A program made the translations under genes and the position numbers. Shown piece by piece: positions 32,914 to 42,510 of a DNA stretch of 64,000 nt. The DNA lies in the NCBI GenBank assembly GCA_964036045.1, contig OZ038388.1, positions 9,883,733 to 9,947,732 of the forward strand, given 5' to 3'. Within the stretch, counting starts at the first letter, position 1. Each line of letters begins with the position of its first letter. The stretch comes from Eutreptiella sp. 'Long Island Sound 2002' (taxonomy: Eukaryota > Euglenozoa > Euglenophyceae > Eutreptiales > Eutreptiaceae). The notes beneath the pieces were generated by a model that saw only the letters and a program-made list of their open reading frames with translations, was not told the DNA's origin and searched no databases.

Positions 32914-34124
32914 CCTGCGGGGGGGATTTGAACAAGAACACCGACAAGAACGGAGGCAACCCCAACCCTAATCCAGGGGGGAACTCTGAGCCCTCTGGAG
33001 GGCAGTCTGGTCCTACCACACGCTCACAGACGCAGGCCCAGAAAGAACAAGGGGCCCAGCGGGAGCACGAAGGTGGTGATGACGGCAACACTAAGAAGAG
33101 AAGCCGTTTCATGAGGATGGCCCGCAAGCTGCAGAACAAGGGGTTCGAGGTGACCTGTCCCGCGGACTTCTGACGAGGACGCTCCGGTGGAACCCAAGAC
33201 CTGGTGTTTTGGGTACGTATCCGACTAGGGGGACGTGAATACCTGGGGGTATTGGATACTGGCGCCACCATATCTATAGTGGCCAAGAAAATTTTACCTT
33301 GTGGGAGCCTGACGAACACCATGACCACCGCGGCTATACGAATGGGGGATGGACATGTGGATCACAGCTGCGGGGACTGTGAAGTGGAGGTACCTAGGGG
33401 CTCCCTGACTACCGCCAATCGGTTCTATGTGATGGACACTGAGGCCTTCGACTTTGTATTGGGGACTGACTTCTTCGTGCAGCACTCCCAGATCCAATCC
33501 CTGACGCTGCAAGCGCCCTACCTCCTCTACGTGGACCACGGCAGTGGCAGAGAGTCTGTGCCACTGGAGCAGTCGGAACATACCTCGAGTTACCTGAGGC
33601 TATCGAAGGAGGAGCCCTCGAACATGATGGCGGCCTCCAAAACTGAGGACTATCAACTATTGGGGGAAGTCCTAGACCAAGGTCTGAAGGAGTTTGGTTA
33701 CTCTAGAGAAGACCTGAGTGTGGAGTTGTTCGCCAGCGACAAGCAGCATGTACTGGACCTTTACTGCAGCAAGGGGAAGAACTGCAGCTACAAATTTTAC
33801 TGGCCCTCTTTCGGGATGGCCTACGGGAACCCCAGGTTCAGTGAACTGGGGAAGGTCCTGACCAAGGTGGCCTTGGACCGTTCCCGTATGGTCCTGTGTT
33901 CCCCCGATTGGGGAGCCCATGGGGGCAACGAGTACTGGCGAAACCTCCTGGACAGGCTGACTATCAGCTCTGTTCGGTTACCTGATGAGGCCATCTACGT
34001 GCCTCTGGCGCTTAAGATGCCTATTGGGAAACCCGGAACGGGAAGTATGCTCAGCGTGGTGGACGGAGGTCTTACCTCCATCTCCTGGGAGGATCTGGAC
34101 CCGACTCTGTACCAGGCTATATAA
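32914..34124 (+). CDS. Element A NC tail, protease and NPPF (methyltransferase-like) module
   Basis: The NC tail ends KGFEVTCPADF. TGA at 33171-33173 follows and the frame opens at once into RGRSGGTQDLVFWVRIRLGG and the protease motif GVLDTGATISIVAKK. The NPPF module comes next: VELFASDKQHVLDLYCS, then FGMAYGNPRFSELGKVLTKV, MVLCSPDWGAHG, and VRLPDEAIYVP. It ends with VVDGGLTSISWEDLDP and TAA at 34122-34124. Here the motif reads GNPRF where B and C read ANPPF. Confidence 0.75.
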
Positions 34125-35196
34125 CGAGAAATCGATGGACTCGCCTTGGGTGACTTGAAGGATCGACTACGACCTCAAGATGCCATTGAGACTATACCCG
34201 GAGGAGATGAGTACGTCGTGACTGACACCAACGCCCCCAACTCTCCCTGCCATGTACCTGTTCCTGATGGAGTCTCTGAGTGTGGACTATCTGAGCTACC
34301 TAGCTCTATCCACTCAGATGACCAAACTGAGCACGACGCCTTCTTCGTGCAGACCTGTGTGGAGGAAGTGGAGAAAGCCGAGTACGTCGCCCCACTGAAA
34401 CCCCTACTCTCCATGAGGGTGGAAGACCCCGTGGACGAAGAGCTGGACCCTCGATCCAGGCTAAGGGAGTATGTGGACTCCAAGAGGAAGTTGGTGGCGA
34501 AAAAGCTATGCTACGCTAAGCCTACCCGCAGCTCATGGCCACTGAAGCAAGGACGTATGGGAGATCTATCCCAATTGAAGGAGGACCTAGAACAGAAGAT
34601 CACCACCTGGCAAAGGGAGGTAGATCTTAAGCTCATGAAGAGCGTGTGGGGCGCCCATGTGAGGACCCCCGAGGAGGACGACATCTCGGAGGAATGTGTA
34701 TGTGAACCCCCTCGAGCGTGCCTATGTTGCCATCATCCACCGGAGATGGTTGAACAAGACCTTCTATATGCCTACCAAGGGTTGAAGGACACTACCAAGG
34801 GCGAAGAGTCGGTGGAGGATCACCTCCCGACGTCTATTACTCAGGGGGCAAGCAACTTACACTCTGACGAGGACATGGAGGACAAGATCAAGCTATTGGA
34901 CCCGCGGGTGCAGAAGCTTATAAGGACCTATCTGGAGGTGTTCGGAGAACTACCCCCTCCAGCCTCGTGTGACAAGCTGGTACAGATGGACCTCAAGCTG
35001 AAACCCGAGTTCTCGGGTCACAAGATCCGGAGGAGACCCTATCCAGCCCCAAAGAGCAGGCCGACCAGATTGAGCGACAGATACAAGAATGTATCGACGC
35101 TGGCCGAGTCCTGGAGTACAAGGACGGGGACTACCCCCTACACTGCAGCCCCTGTTTCCTGGTGGCTAAACCTGGGTCTACAGCCAACAGCTGGTA
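34125..35196 (+). CDS. Element A linker and RT N-terminal part
   Basis: Same frame as the protease segment after TAA 34124. A charged linker (about 230 residues) leads to LIRTYLEVFGELPPP, DKLVQMDLKLKPEF and IRRRPYPAP. One A is missing from the AAA run near 35052 and one near 35186. Restoring both gives the expected order of RT motifs (QADQIERQIQECIDAG, PLHCSPCFLVAKPG, LVVDYGELNKK). Both breaks are in homopolymers. Confidence 0.7.
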
Positions 35197-37470
35197 GTGG
35201 ACTACGGAGAGCTGAACAAGAAAACGTTGAACCACTCGGGGTCCATTCCCAATATGGAGTCTACCCTGGAGAAGATAGCCTCCTGTCGCTACAAGACCAA
35301 GATGGACAAGAGGAGCGGATTCTGGCAAGTGGACATGACGCCCAACGCTCAGGAGCTACTGGCCTTCATCACCCCTCAGGGGAGGGTGTTCAAGTGGAAC
35401 GTCATGCCATTTGGCGTGGCCAACGCACCCGCTCTATTCCAAGAGCTGATGAACAAGATCTTGTCCATCCTACGAAGGAGACCTAAGGTGCAGGAGCTTA
35501 TATCCCGTGGGGCCCATTTGGAGGCTCACATCGACGATGTATGCCTCGGGACCAATACCGAGGAGGATCACCTAATCCTCTTGGGTGAGTTCTTTGCGGT
35601 CTGCCAGGAGAACCACACACGACTCAAGCTGGAGAAGTGTGAGTTCATGCAGGAGACCATGCAGTACCTGGGGTCTGACGTTGGCTATGGGTGGTGGACC
35701 CCAGCGGCCCCTAAGGCCAAACCCCTGATGGATGCTAAGGTACGACACGAAGACCCCAAGATAGGACTTCATGATGTACGCAGTTTCATTGGGGCGTGCA
35801 ACTTCTATCGCCGCCATATCAAAAACTTCACCTACACCAGCGCCATTCTCACGGACGTGATCAAGAAGAGTACTACTTGGCGCTGGGGCCCACAAGAGCA
35901 ACAAGCGTTTGACGAGCTCAAAGACAAGTTGGCCAACGCTAAGTGCTTGGGCCTGCCTAGGGCACAAGGGGAGATTATCCTGGTGACCGACGCCAGCAAT
36001 GTGGGCGGTGGTGGAACGTTGTTCCAATGGCAAGCACTAGAGAAGGAGGAGTTCGACTCGGCCATTTCCCAATGGGGGACGGAAGGTCTCAACGGAGATG
36101 GAATTCTCAAGCACAGCAACCCTGACGACAAGTGGGTCCTAGTACCTCTGGGCCACTGGAACTGGAAGTGGAACCAGGCCAGGGGGAACTACTCCACGTA
36201 TGAGCAGGAATTGCTCGCGGGTATGCTAGTGCTATCCTCACAAGCACGACTGTTGGGGAGTAGCCCTGTGGTCTGGCTGTGCGACCAAGAACCGGTCCGC
36301 AGTTTCCAGAAGGGCCCCCCACCTGAGAAGGCCAAGCTACGGCGCTGGTGGACCTACCTGTGTCAGCTACCGCTGACGGTACACCATATCCAGGGAGTGA
36401 AGAACGAGTGTGCAGACTACATCAGCCGCAACAACTTCGACGCCCTGATTGGTGCCCGGTCTGAAGCGCTGGCTAAGGAGGCGTTCAGCCGTATGGACGT
36501 CCACTTGCACCTCAATATGACGATGATACGCCCCCTGGATGGACTCCAACAATCGGAGTACCTGAAGGAGTTTGGGGATATCTACAAGCGCCTGGAGAAA
36601 CGCCTTGAACCCCTCCTGGTCAACCAAGATCAGTGGAAGAGGGACAGGAGCTACCTCTGGCACGAGGACCGCATCGTGGTGCCTAGTGACAGAGTCCCAG
36701 CGCTGCTGAAGTGGACCCATGAGTCCAGCGGTCATGTGGGTGCTGACCGTACCCTGAGGTTATTCCGGCAGTGGTTCCACACTACGTGGACTGACGACCA
36801 ACTGCGGAAAACCCTCCAGCCCATCGTGGACAAGTGCCCGTGCAGGTCCTGCAAACCAGGGGATATCAGGGACAGAGGTCTCTACTTGACGCTGCCCATC
36901 CCTCACTGTGCTAACAGTGTTCCATACGTGGACTACACGGAGATGCCGAAGTTCGGGGGGTATGACTTTACCCTCGTGGTAACCTGTGGGTTGACCAGGT
37001 TTACCAGGGTGTTTCCATGTACCAAGCACATTACCGGGGAGGAGACTATCAAGATACTCCTGGAGGAGTGGTTCTGTGTCTATGGGGCGCCCAAATATAT
37101 CAACTCCGATGAGGACGTACACGTAGGCTCAGATACTGGCTGGTACAAGAGGGTCCTGAGATCTCTCAATGTCCAGGGGTCTACGGGGATTCCCTACTCG
37201 CACACGAGCAACCCCCTATGTGAGCGACAGATCCGTGTCCTCAAGGAGAATGTAAGGATATGGTGCAAAACTGAATGCACTAGAGACTGGGTGAGACTAC
37301 TCCCCGTCATATCCTTGATGATGAACTCCCAAGAGAGTTCAGCTACTGGCTACTCGCCCCATGAGCTATTCCTAGGGTGCCCTGCATGGTTCCTACATGC
37401 CCCCTATCCAGAGGACACCCATTCTTCTGTGGGTGAATGGGTCCAAGAGCAACAAGCGAAGGTGGACTAA
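35197..37470 (+). CDS. Element A RT, RNase H and integrase
   Basis: RT resumes at MDYGELNKKTLNHSGS. FWQVDMTP follows and the catalytic motif HIDDVCLG is near residue 111. RNase H has LVTDASNVGGGG near 262, TYEQELLAG, LCDQEPVRSF and CADYISR. The integrase zinc finger is HESSGHVGADRT with CPCRSC. Catalytic residues are Asp in PYVDYTEM (about 578), Asp in INSDEDVHV (about 637) and Glu in LCERQIRVLKE (about 676). TAA at 37468-37470 stops it, and the same frame continues at once. Confidence 0.9.
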   Translation: MDYGELNKKTLNHSGSIPNMESTLEKIASCRYKTKMDKRSGFWQVDMTPNAQELLAFITPQGRVFKWNVMPFGVANAPALFQELMNKILSILRRRPKVQELISRGAHLEAHIDDVCLGTNTEEDHLILLGEFFAVCQENHTRLKLEKCEFMQETMQYLGSDVGYGWWTPAAPKAKPLMDAKVRHEDPKIGLHDVRSFIGACNFYRRHIKNFTYTSAILTDVIKKSTTWRWGPQEQQAFDELKDKLANAKCLGLPRAQGEIILVTDASNVGGGGTLFQWQALEKEEFDSAISQWGTEGLNGDGILKHSNPDDKWVLVPLGHWNWKWNQARGNYSTYEQELLAGMLVLSSQARLLGSSPVVWLCDQEPVRSFQKGPPPEKAKLRRWWTYLCQLPLTVHHIQGVKNECADYISRNNFDALIGARSEALAKEAFSRMDVHLHLNMTMIRPLDGLQQSEYLKEFGDIYKRLEKRLEPLLVNQDQWKRDRSYLWHEDRIVVPSDRVPALLKWTHESSGHVGADRTLRLFRQWFHTTWTDDQLRKTLQPIVDKCPCRSCKPGDIRDRGLYLTLPIPHCANSVPYVDYTEMPKFGGYDFTLVVTCGLTRFTRVFPCTKHITGEETIKILLEEWFCVYGAPKYINSDEDVHVGSDTGWYKRVLRSLNVQGSTGIPYSHTSNPLCERQIRVLKENVRIWCKTECTRDWVRLLPVISLMMNSQESSATGYSPHELFLGCPAWFLHAPYPEDTHSSVGEWVQEQQAKVD

Positions 37471-38103
37471 GCCAAGGCTATGCTCCAGAGAGTGAGGGAG
37501 CGTCAGTGGAACAAGAAGAACAAGCACCGAGTACCGGCCACCTACCAAGAGGGGGACTGGGTGCTGGTGCACCACAGTCGACTACCCGCCTGGCCACGCT
37601 CTACCAGCGATGACCCATTCTTCTGGCCGTACAAGATTCTATCAGTGGATGGACACCGTATCACCGTGCGGTGTTCTCCCCATCTAGGGGGGACCCTGGT
37701 GTGCGCTGCTCAACACCCGAAGCGCTACTATGATCCTGAAGACCTCTGTGGGGAGGAGTGGGAGCTGAACGACGAGGAAATCGCCGCCCTAGACCTACAA
37801 GGGGCTGCCAGCCCTATGGAAGTTGAAGGGGAACTCCCCGACATGAACGCCGAGGAGATGGCTAAGGAGGGCATCTACCTGGTGAAGTCTGTCCTACGCC
37901 ACCGCTATCGCCAGGGTTGGCGCTTCCTCACCCTCTGGGAAGGGTTTGGAGTCGAAGAGGCCACCTGGGAGCCCTTCTCTGCGTTTGTTCTACCTGAGGG
38001 ACGCCTAAATTCAGTTCTGGTTGACTACTTGTCCCAGAACAACCTTGGTGAGTTGCTGAGGCTCGCTGAGACGCTTGCCTCCAAGACTAAAGCTAGGGAC
38101 TGA
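37471..38103 (+). CDS. Element A integrase C-terminus and chromodomain
   Basis: Continues the integrase frame after TAA 37470 (at the position where element C has a Lys). It includes the GDWVLVHHSRLPAWPR SH3-like part and a chromodomain-like end (YLVKSVLRHRYRQGWRFLTL...ATWEPFSAFV). The true stop is TGA at 38101-38103. Confidence 0.8.
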   Translation, partial: AKAMLQRVRERQWNKKNKHRVPATYQEGDWVLVHHSRLPAWPRSTSDDPFFWPYKILSVDGHRITVRCSPHLGGTLVCAAQHPKRYYDPEDLCGEEWELNDEEIAALDLQGAASPMEVEGELPDMNAEEMAKEGIYLVKSVLRHRYRQGWRFLTLWEGFGVEEATWEPFSAFVLPEGRLNSVLVDYLSQNNLGELLRLAETLASKTKARD

Positions 38104-40195
38104 ACCTTACCCCTAAGTGTGCTACGTATGTCTGTGTGTGTCTCACTTCTGTCCCGGGCGTGGCGCTCGAATCAACGGGCTTCGCTGATGTCGGACCGAA
38201 GGTCCGAGTCAGGTACTGGTACCACTTCTATGGCGCCCAATTTCTGTGCTGGCGCCTATCCTTGGGGGAAGACGGCAAAAGCCCTACCTACTAGTGGGGA
38301 GGTGTGGCCGAGTGTGCTAAGGGCATTCAAGACGCCCATTTTTGCTAAAGGCCAAAAGCTAACGCACTCCGCTGCCCACGAGGAAAAGCACGCGGGACAG
38401 GAGACACCACTGCTCTACACACCCTACCTACAGTGGCACCATCCTGGTGGGCGAGCACCCCTGCAACTGGCTCAAGCCTGAACTCAGGACTACCACTCCT
38501 ACACGCACACTCTACTGGGTGTGGTTGAAGATCAAGTCGTGGGTCCTAATGACCCTCCTGTGAAGAAGACAAGATAACTCACCGCTGCTAAGCAACTGTG
38601 GCCTAACAGGGGACGCCACAACGCATTTCCCCTGCTAGGGCTTGGAGGGAAGAGGTGCTCTAATTGCGTGCACAACGTGGATGTCGATGGAGTCGAACTG
38701 CCCTCGCCACTCCTGGCGGAGGTGCAGTCAATTGTTTGTGTGATCAGCGCCCTTGTTTAGCAGGGCTAGAAAAAAATGGTATGCTGCTGCACCAATCACC
38801 CTACCTGCCCACCTGTAAAGCAAAGGCCAATGAAGGGGTGTTTGCGGCCGAGGAACCAAGCCACACTCCACGTATTATACGCTTCTCAGTGTGACCTATA
38901 ATACACTGTCCTCAAACACGCCCTGTCAAGCAAGCAAGCGTTAAGAGACTCCTCAGGTTCTCTTAAAGAACGTACCGAGGAGCCCCTGGGTAACCTAAAG
39001 ACGGTTTACGGTGCGCATTTCGCGTGGCCTACCCTTTAACGCGTGTGTGAATGCACGAGCATGCACGAGTGTACGATCCGGCTTTGGCAAACCTGCCAAT
39101 CTGAACCCCAATTCTGAACTCCACCAGGGGGTGGCCCCACCTTGGCTTACCTACCTTACCTACCGCTGGAGAGTGAAGCAAGGTGAGGAGAAAAACGAGG
39201 CGCCCTGATCTTACCTCTAATCATCTGCAATCTTTCTAATCTAGCCCTCTATCGTTTGTTAGCGCAGCTACAAGACTCGTTCACGGAGACACGAGACGAG
39301 CAATGTGCATGCTGCATACGAGACGAGCACACCTGTAGTTTATACCTGATTCATTGAAGTCGTTTCGTTGATTTTCGAATTCTTGGAGTGTGGGTGGAAT
39401 CTGTATGTTTATTTATTAATGTGTGTCTCGTCATTTTCCAGTCTACGTGAGACATATGTTTATAATCTCATTATTTATTTCTTTTCCGGCGCTTTGCTAG
39501 GAGCCGCTCCTGCGCGCCGCCTTTTTATGCGTAGGAATTTCTTGATTTAAAAAATCTAGGGATGACTATAATTTTTATAAAAATGTGCTTCTGATGCACA
39601 ATTGGATTCTGCTCAGGTGTGTTGTCTTCGAAAAATTCTAGACCGTCATTTGACGGATTTAGGTGTTGTCGCTTCGCGCTTGCGTGGATTCGTCCATAAT
39701 TCTCCCATTCCTGTCTGTACAGATACCCACGCACAGCCTCGCTGGGTAGGCCGTGTTCGGGCCGAAACGCAGCAGCCTGGAGAGACTGAGCAGAACCCAA
39801 GACCCCATCAAGGGGCAATTTAATTTTTTCAACGACTCCCTTCGCCCTAAGACAGGTCACAGGTCGCCAGCAGGTTTACGAGAACCCATGCGAGTGTGTA
39901 TATTGTGTCTTGCGTTGGGTTTATGTCGCGCTGCTTCTTGGAGGGAGGGATGCACATGCACATCTTTTGGCATGCTCCCAAACTAACCCAACCAAGCCAC
40001 AGGAACCCCGGCAGCGCCATGAGCGCTGAGCTTTCTGTAGGAAATGTCACGAACCAAGCAGCAAAAAGGCGCCAGCCATGGTGGCGTCCATTTTTCTGTG
40101 TGAGGGAAACTATAGGTATTTTCAAGTAGATGTGGAAACCAAGGAAAGGCCAAGAAAAAATCCCTTTTTCCTGAAAGTGTGACAGTGGTGGCCAC
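38104..40195 (+). other. Element A long 3' non-coding region
   Basis: About 2.1 kb between the chromodomain stop and the polypurine tract, unusually long for a Ty3 element. No retroelement protein is visible. A minus-strand ORF at 39525-39860 (KGVVEKIKLPLDGVLGSAQ...) has plausible protein composition and may be a captured fragment, but I cannot identify it. Confidence 0.45.
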
Positions 40196-40211
40196 CAAAG
40201 CACAAGGGGGG
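40196..40211 (+). promoter_or_regulatory. Element A polypurine tract
   Basis: AAAGCACAAGGGGGG lies directly before the 3' LTR start AGTAAG. Confidence 0.6.
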
Positions 40212-40999
40212 AGTAAGAAAAAGTCCTTTTCCAATGCTTTGAGGCATACTCTAGTTGTATTAGAGATGCACTGAGCACACAGGCATTTCTATCTTAGTAT
40301 TGGCCCAACCAAAAGTGGTGATAACACATTTTGACCTATGGAACCAAACACCAAATCAGGTTATGGAGTGGACCCCTTAATCCCCTATTAATGTGAGGCA
40401 ATTCATCTTTACCTGACTCGACTGAGAACTGACATATCCAGGGCAGAGCTAATGAATTTATCTATGTTTTCTCATGAATTCTTAGCTGTCCTAGTGGTAT
40501 GCACCCTAGGGGGCTGGTCACCTCTTTTTGAGAGGTCCTGGGTTCAATTCCTGGTCAGCCTAGCTAAGTAGGAACGATCCCATGTGACATGGCAGTGATC
40601 TCATCGCCACATGCCCTGCCACCTCAGCACATATGGGACCCAAAACAAAGAGTGCACATCTCCTGAGATGGCACTATGGAGATTGAGTGACCATGGGGCA
40701 GTTTTCCAACTCTTTTTCCAAAACATTTCAGCTATCTTTGTGAATATGCAATCAGATGTGCCTTGAGGTGCAGTTTCTGTGAATACTCTTTCATCTTTCA
40801 CTGTTTACACTGCAGCCCTTCGTGCTTTGATCCTGATTCTCTTCTACTTGCTTATCTCTGGCTTGGCCTATCCTTGATTGATTGTATTTCAGCAACTAAA
40901 ACATTTTCCTCTTCAAAAACAAGCAGCAGGAAACTCTACACCAGCAGCAAGCAGCAGGAGAGGCACAAACAGAGTGTTGAAATCACTATAAAACTTTCT
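40212..40999 (+). repeat. Element A 3' LTR
   Basis: Right copy of the direct repeat, with a one-base insertion relative to the left (GGAACGATCCC against GGAAGATCCC) and about a dozen substitutions. One of these weakens the tRNA-like T-arm. Confidence 0.8.
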
Positions 41000-41097
41000 G
41001 GGAGGACAGTTAAGTGGACATGTTCAATGTGCTTTTCAGTGTGCTTTTGCTTCTTTTGCCTCTGCTCAGAGTCGGTTCGAAAGGTTCTCAGGGTTTG

Positions 41098-41108
41098 CCT
41101 CTGCTACC
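41098..41108 (-). promoter_or_regulatory. Element B primer binding site (initiator tRNA-Met type)
   Basis: GGTAGCAGAGG on the minus strand matches the sites of elements A and D except for C in place of the first T. It places B's 5' LTR at 41109 and above. Confidence 0.6.
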
Positions 41109-41812
41109 GCAAAGATGTCCTTGATTAGTGCCCTAAAGACCTTGATGAAATCCTGCAGGTTTTTGATGGTGAAATCCCAAAACCAAAGGAGCAAGTAGAG
41201 CAAGAACAGGATGTGGATCGAATCAATGAATAGTTTGAAATCCAGTGTAACACAGAAGGGCTGCACATAGACAAAACAGGTATAAACACAAAGATTCAAT
41301 CACAAATGGATAATACAAAAGATTTTATATGAAAACTTGGCTGACTCTTTCCTCAAAGATAGCATCAAGCACTTCATCCGCACTCTTTCGGGTGAAATGG
41401 TGCTGGTTAGGAATGTGGGGCATAGGTGTCAGGCCAGACACAGAATATGACTTGGCCAAGCAACTGAATTCAGAAACAGTTAAAAAGTAGAACCACATGA
41501 AGTGGTAGTAACAATTGAGTATAGGGGTCTTGGGGTGGGAGACCACTAGGCTTAACCTCCAAGGCCTAAAGCATGAAATGCCTATTTTATTTCGGTATAT
41601 CCTCCATGAATGAAGATACCTCCGCTCAGTTGAGTGGTAGGGGTGAACTTCATGGGGGGCTAGGGTTATAACCCAAGTTACTTTGAGAAAGTGTACTTTA
41701 AGCTTCAAAAGTGTGATAAAAATACTTAAGTTAGTCTTAGCATCAACAAAAGGGTTTTAAAGGGGGCTTGGCCTGGATCAAGCCCTCCAAGAAAGACAAG
41801 GCAGTGACCTTT
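41109..41812 (-). other. Probable 5' LTR region of element B and flank
   Basis: Non-coding, A/T-rich. The LTR must begin at 41109 in element orientation, but its outer end cannot be set without a second copy. Nothing else is recognisable. Confidence 0.35.
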
Positions 41813-41818
41813 TCTTAC

Positions 41819-42094
41819 TCTGGGTTCCTGCACTCATAGTGCATGCTACGCACAGTGACGTACTGCTTCCATTGAGCTGCAGCTTGGGCCGCCAGGTACA
41901 AATCCTCTTTGGTGCGCTACTTGCCATCGCCAGTTGTGATCACAGGGCTGGACTCATCCAGCTGAACAAAATCTGGCATATCAGTCTGCAGCAGGTACAC
42001 GGCGGCTTCCATCATGCGCATGGGACCCGCAGTAGTACTAGCCTGATGCAGCATGTGTGCCAGCAAAGACAGCCCGCACTCAACGAGCTTGTTC
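41819..42094 (-). pseudogene. Exon of an unrecognised host gene with an in-frame TAG
   Basis: A 276-base minus-strand stretch is bounded by an acceptor-like AATTCAG|G (42095) and a strong donor A|GTAAGAA (41818). It reads as protein throughout: NKLVECGLSLLAHMLHQAS, MRMMEAAVYLLQTDMPDFVQ, TKEDLYLAAQAAAQWKQY. A single TAG at 41919-41917 interrupts it. It could be a decayed exon or a sense/readthrough TAG. I do not recognise the family. Confidence 0.4.
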
Positions 42095-42173
42095 CTGAAT
42101 TAGCAATACACAGCATAGCGAACACCTTTGCAGGCATGACTCGCAGTGCGGTTACGGGGGGGGGGGTACAATG

Positions 42174-42400
42174 AACTTCAGCACACAGGGTTGTCTGGGA
42201 TAGGAAATTTAGCACACAGGGTAGTCTGAGACTGGACATTTGGCAACCAAAGTTGTCTGGGACTGAGAAACATGTGACAGGGTGATCTGGGCTAGGAAAT
42301 TTTGTAAACAAGGTTGTCTGGGGTGAAAAATCAGGTAACAGGGTGTTCTGTGATAGGAAATTCAGCATGCAGGGCTGTCTGGGACTGTAAATTCAGCAAG
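42174..42400. repeat. Second patch of the 31-bp-periodic satellite
   Basis: Seven or so degenerate units of GGAAATTCAGCACACAGGGT plus TGTCTGGGAC, the same family as 4351-4843. A poly-G run of 10 precedes it (42158-42167). Confidence 0.7.
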
Positions 42401-42510
42401 CAGGGCACACACAACAACAACCTACAAGGCAGTCCAGGTGGTGAAGGACCCACATGGAACAGGTCCTTTCCATGATTCTCTCTCCACCACTTGAACAAAT
42501 TGGAACCACC

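Larger units (their letters stand above)
31065..32930. other. About 1.85 kb of unrelated DNA inserted in element A NC region
   Basis: NC-like sequence stops near 31065-31109 and resumes near 32930 (NKNTDKNGGNPNPN). The DNA between has no long ORF and no homology that I can see to elements B or C. It contains two strong hairpins (31291-31333 and 32349-32394), and a G/C-rich stretch with poly-G near 32820. No terminal inverted repeat or target duplication was found, so the class is unknown. Confidence 0.5.
27906..41004 (+). mobile_element. Ty3/gypsy element A, nested in element B
   Basis: Complete plus-strand element with LTRs 27911-28697 and 40212-40999, bracketed by a 5-bp target duplication GGGAG (27906-27910 and 41000-41004). 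Internal order: primer binding site, gag, NC, protease, NPPF-module, RT, RNase H, integrase, chromodomain, polypurine tract. It is broken by about 1.85 kb of unrelated DNA in NC, four in-frame stops and two single-A losses in RT. Confidence 0.85.
23640..41108 (-). mobile_element. Ty3/gypsy element B, 3'-truncated, split by nested element A
   Basis: Minus-strand gag, NC, protease, NPPF-module and N-terminal RT run from 27905 down to 23640, where RT stops abruptly inside the WKVMPFG-equivalent motif. The 5' leader continues at 41005-41097, with a primer binding site at 41098-41108. Element A sits between, bracketed by GGGAG. Five in-frame stops (four TAG, one TAA) and at least three frameshifts interrupt the coding region. 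The start of its 5' LTR lies at 41109 or above; its far end is not resolvable because the 3' LTR is gone. Confidence 0.75.

Noticed and set aside
23707-38103. Complete reassignment of TAA, TAG and TGA to sense codons
   Set aside because: Host-like ORFs end at each of the three stops with non-coding sequence after them, and some stops in elements A and C replace conserved residues as ordinary nonsense changes would. Only the narrower TAG idea is kept as a finding.
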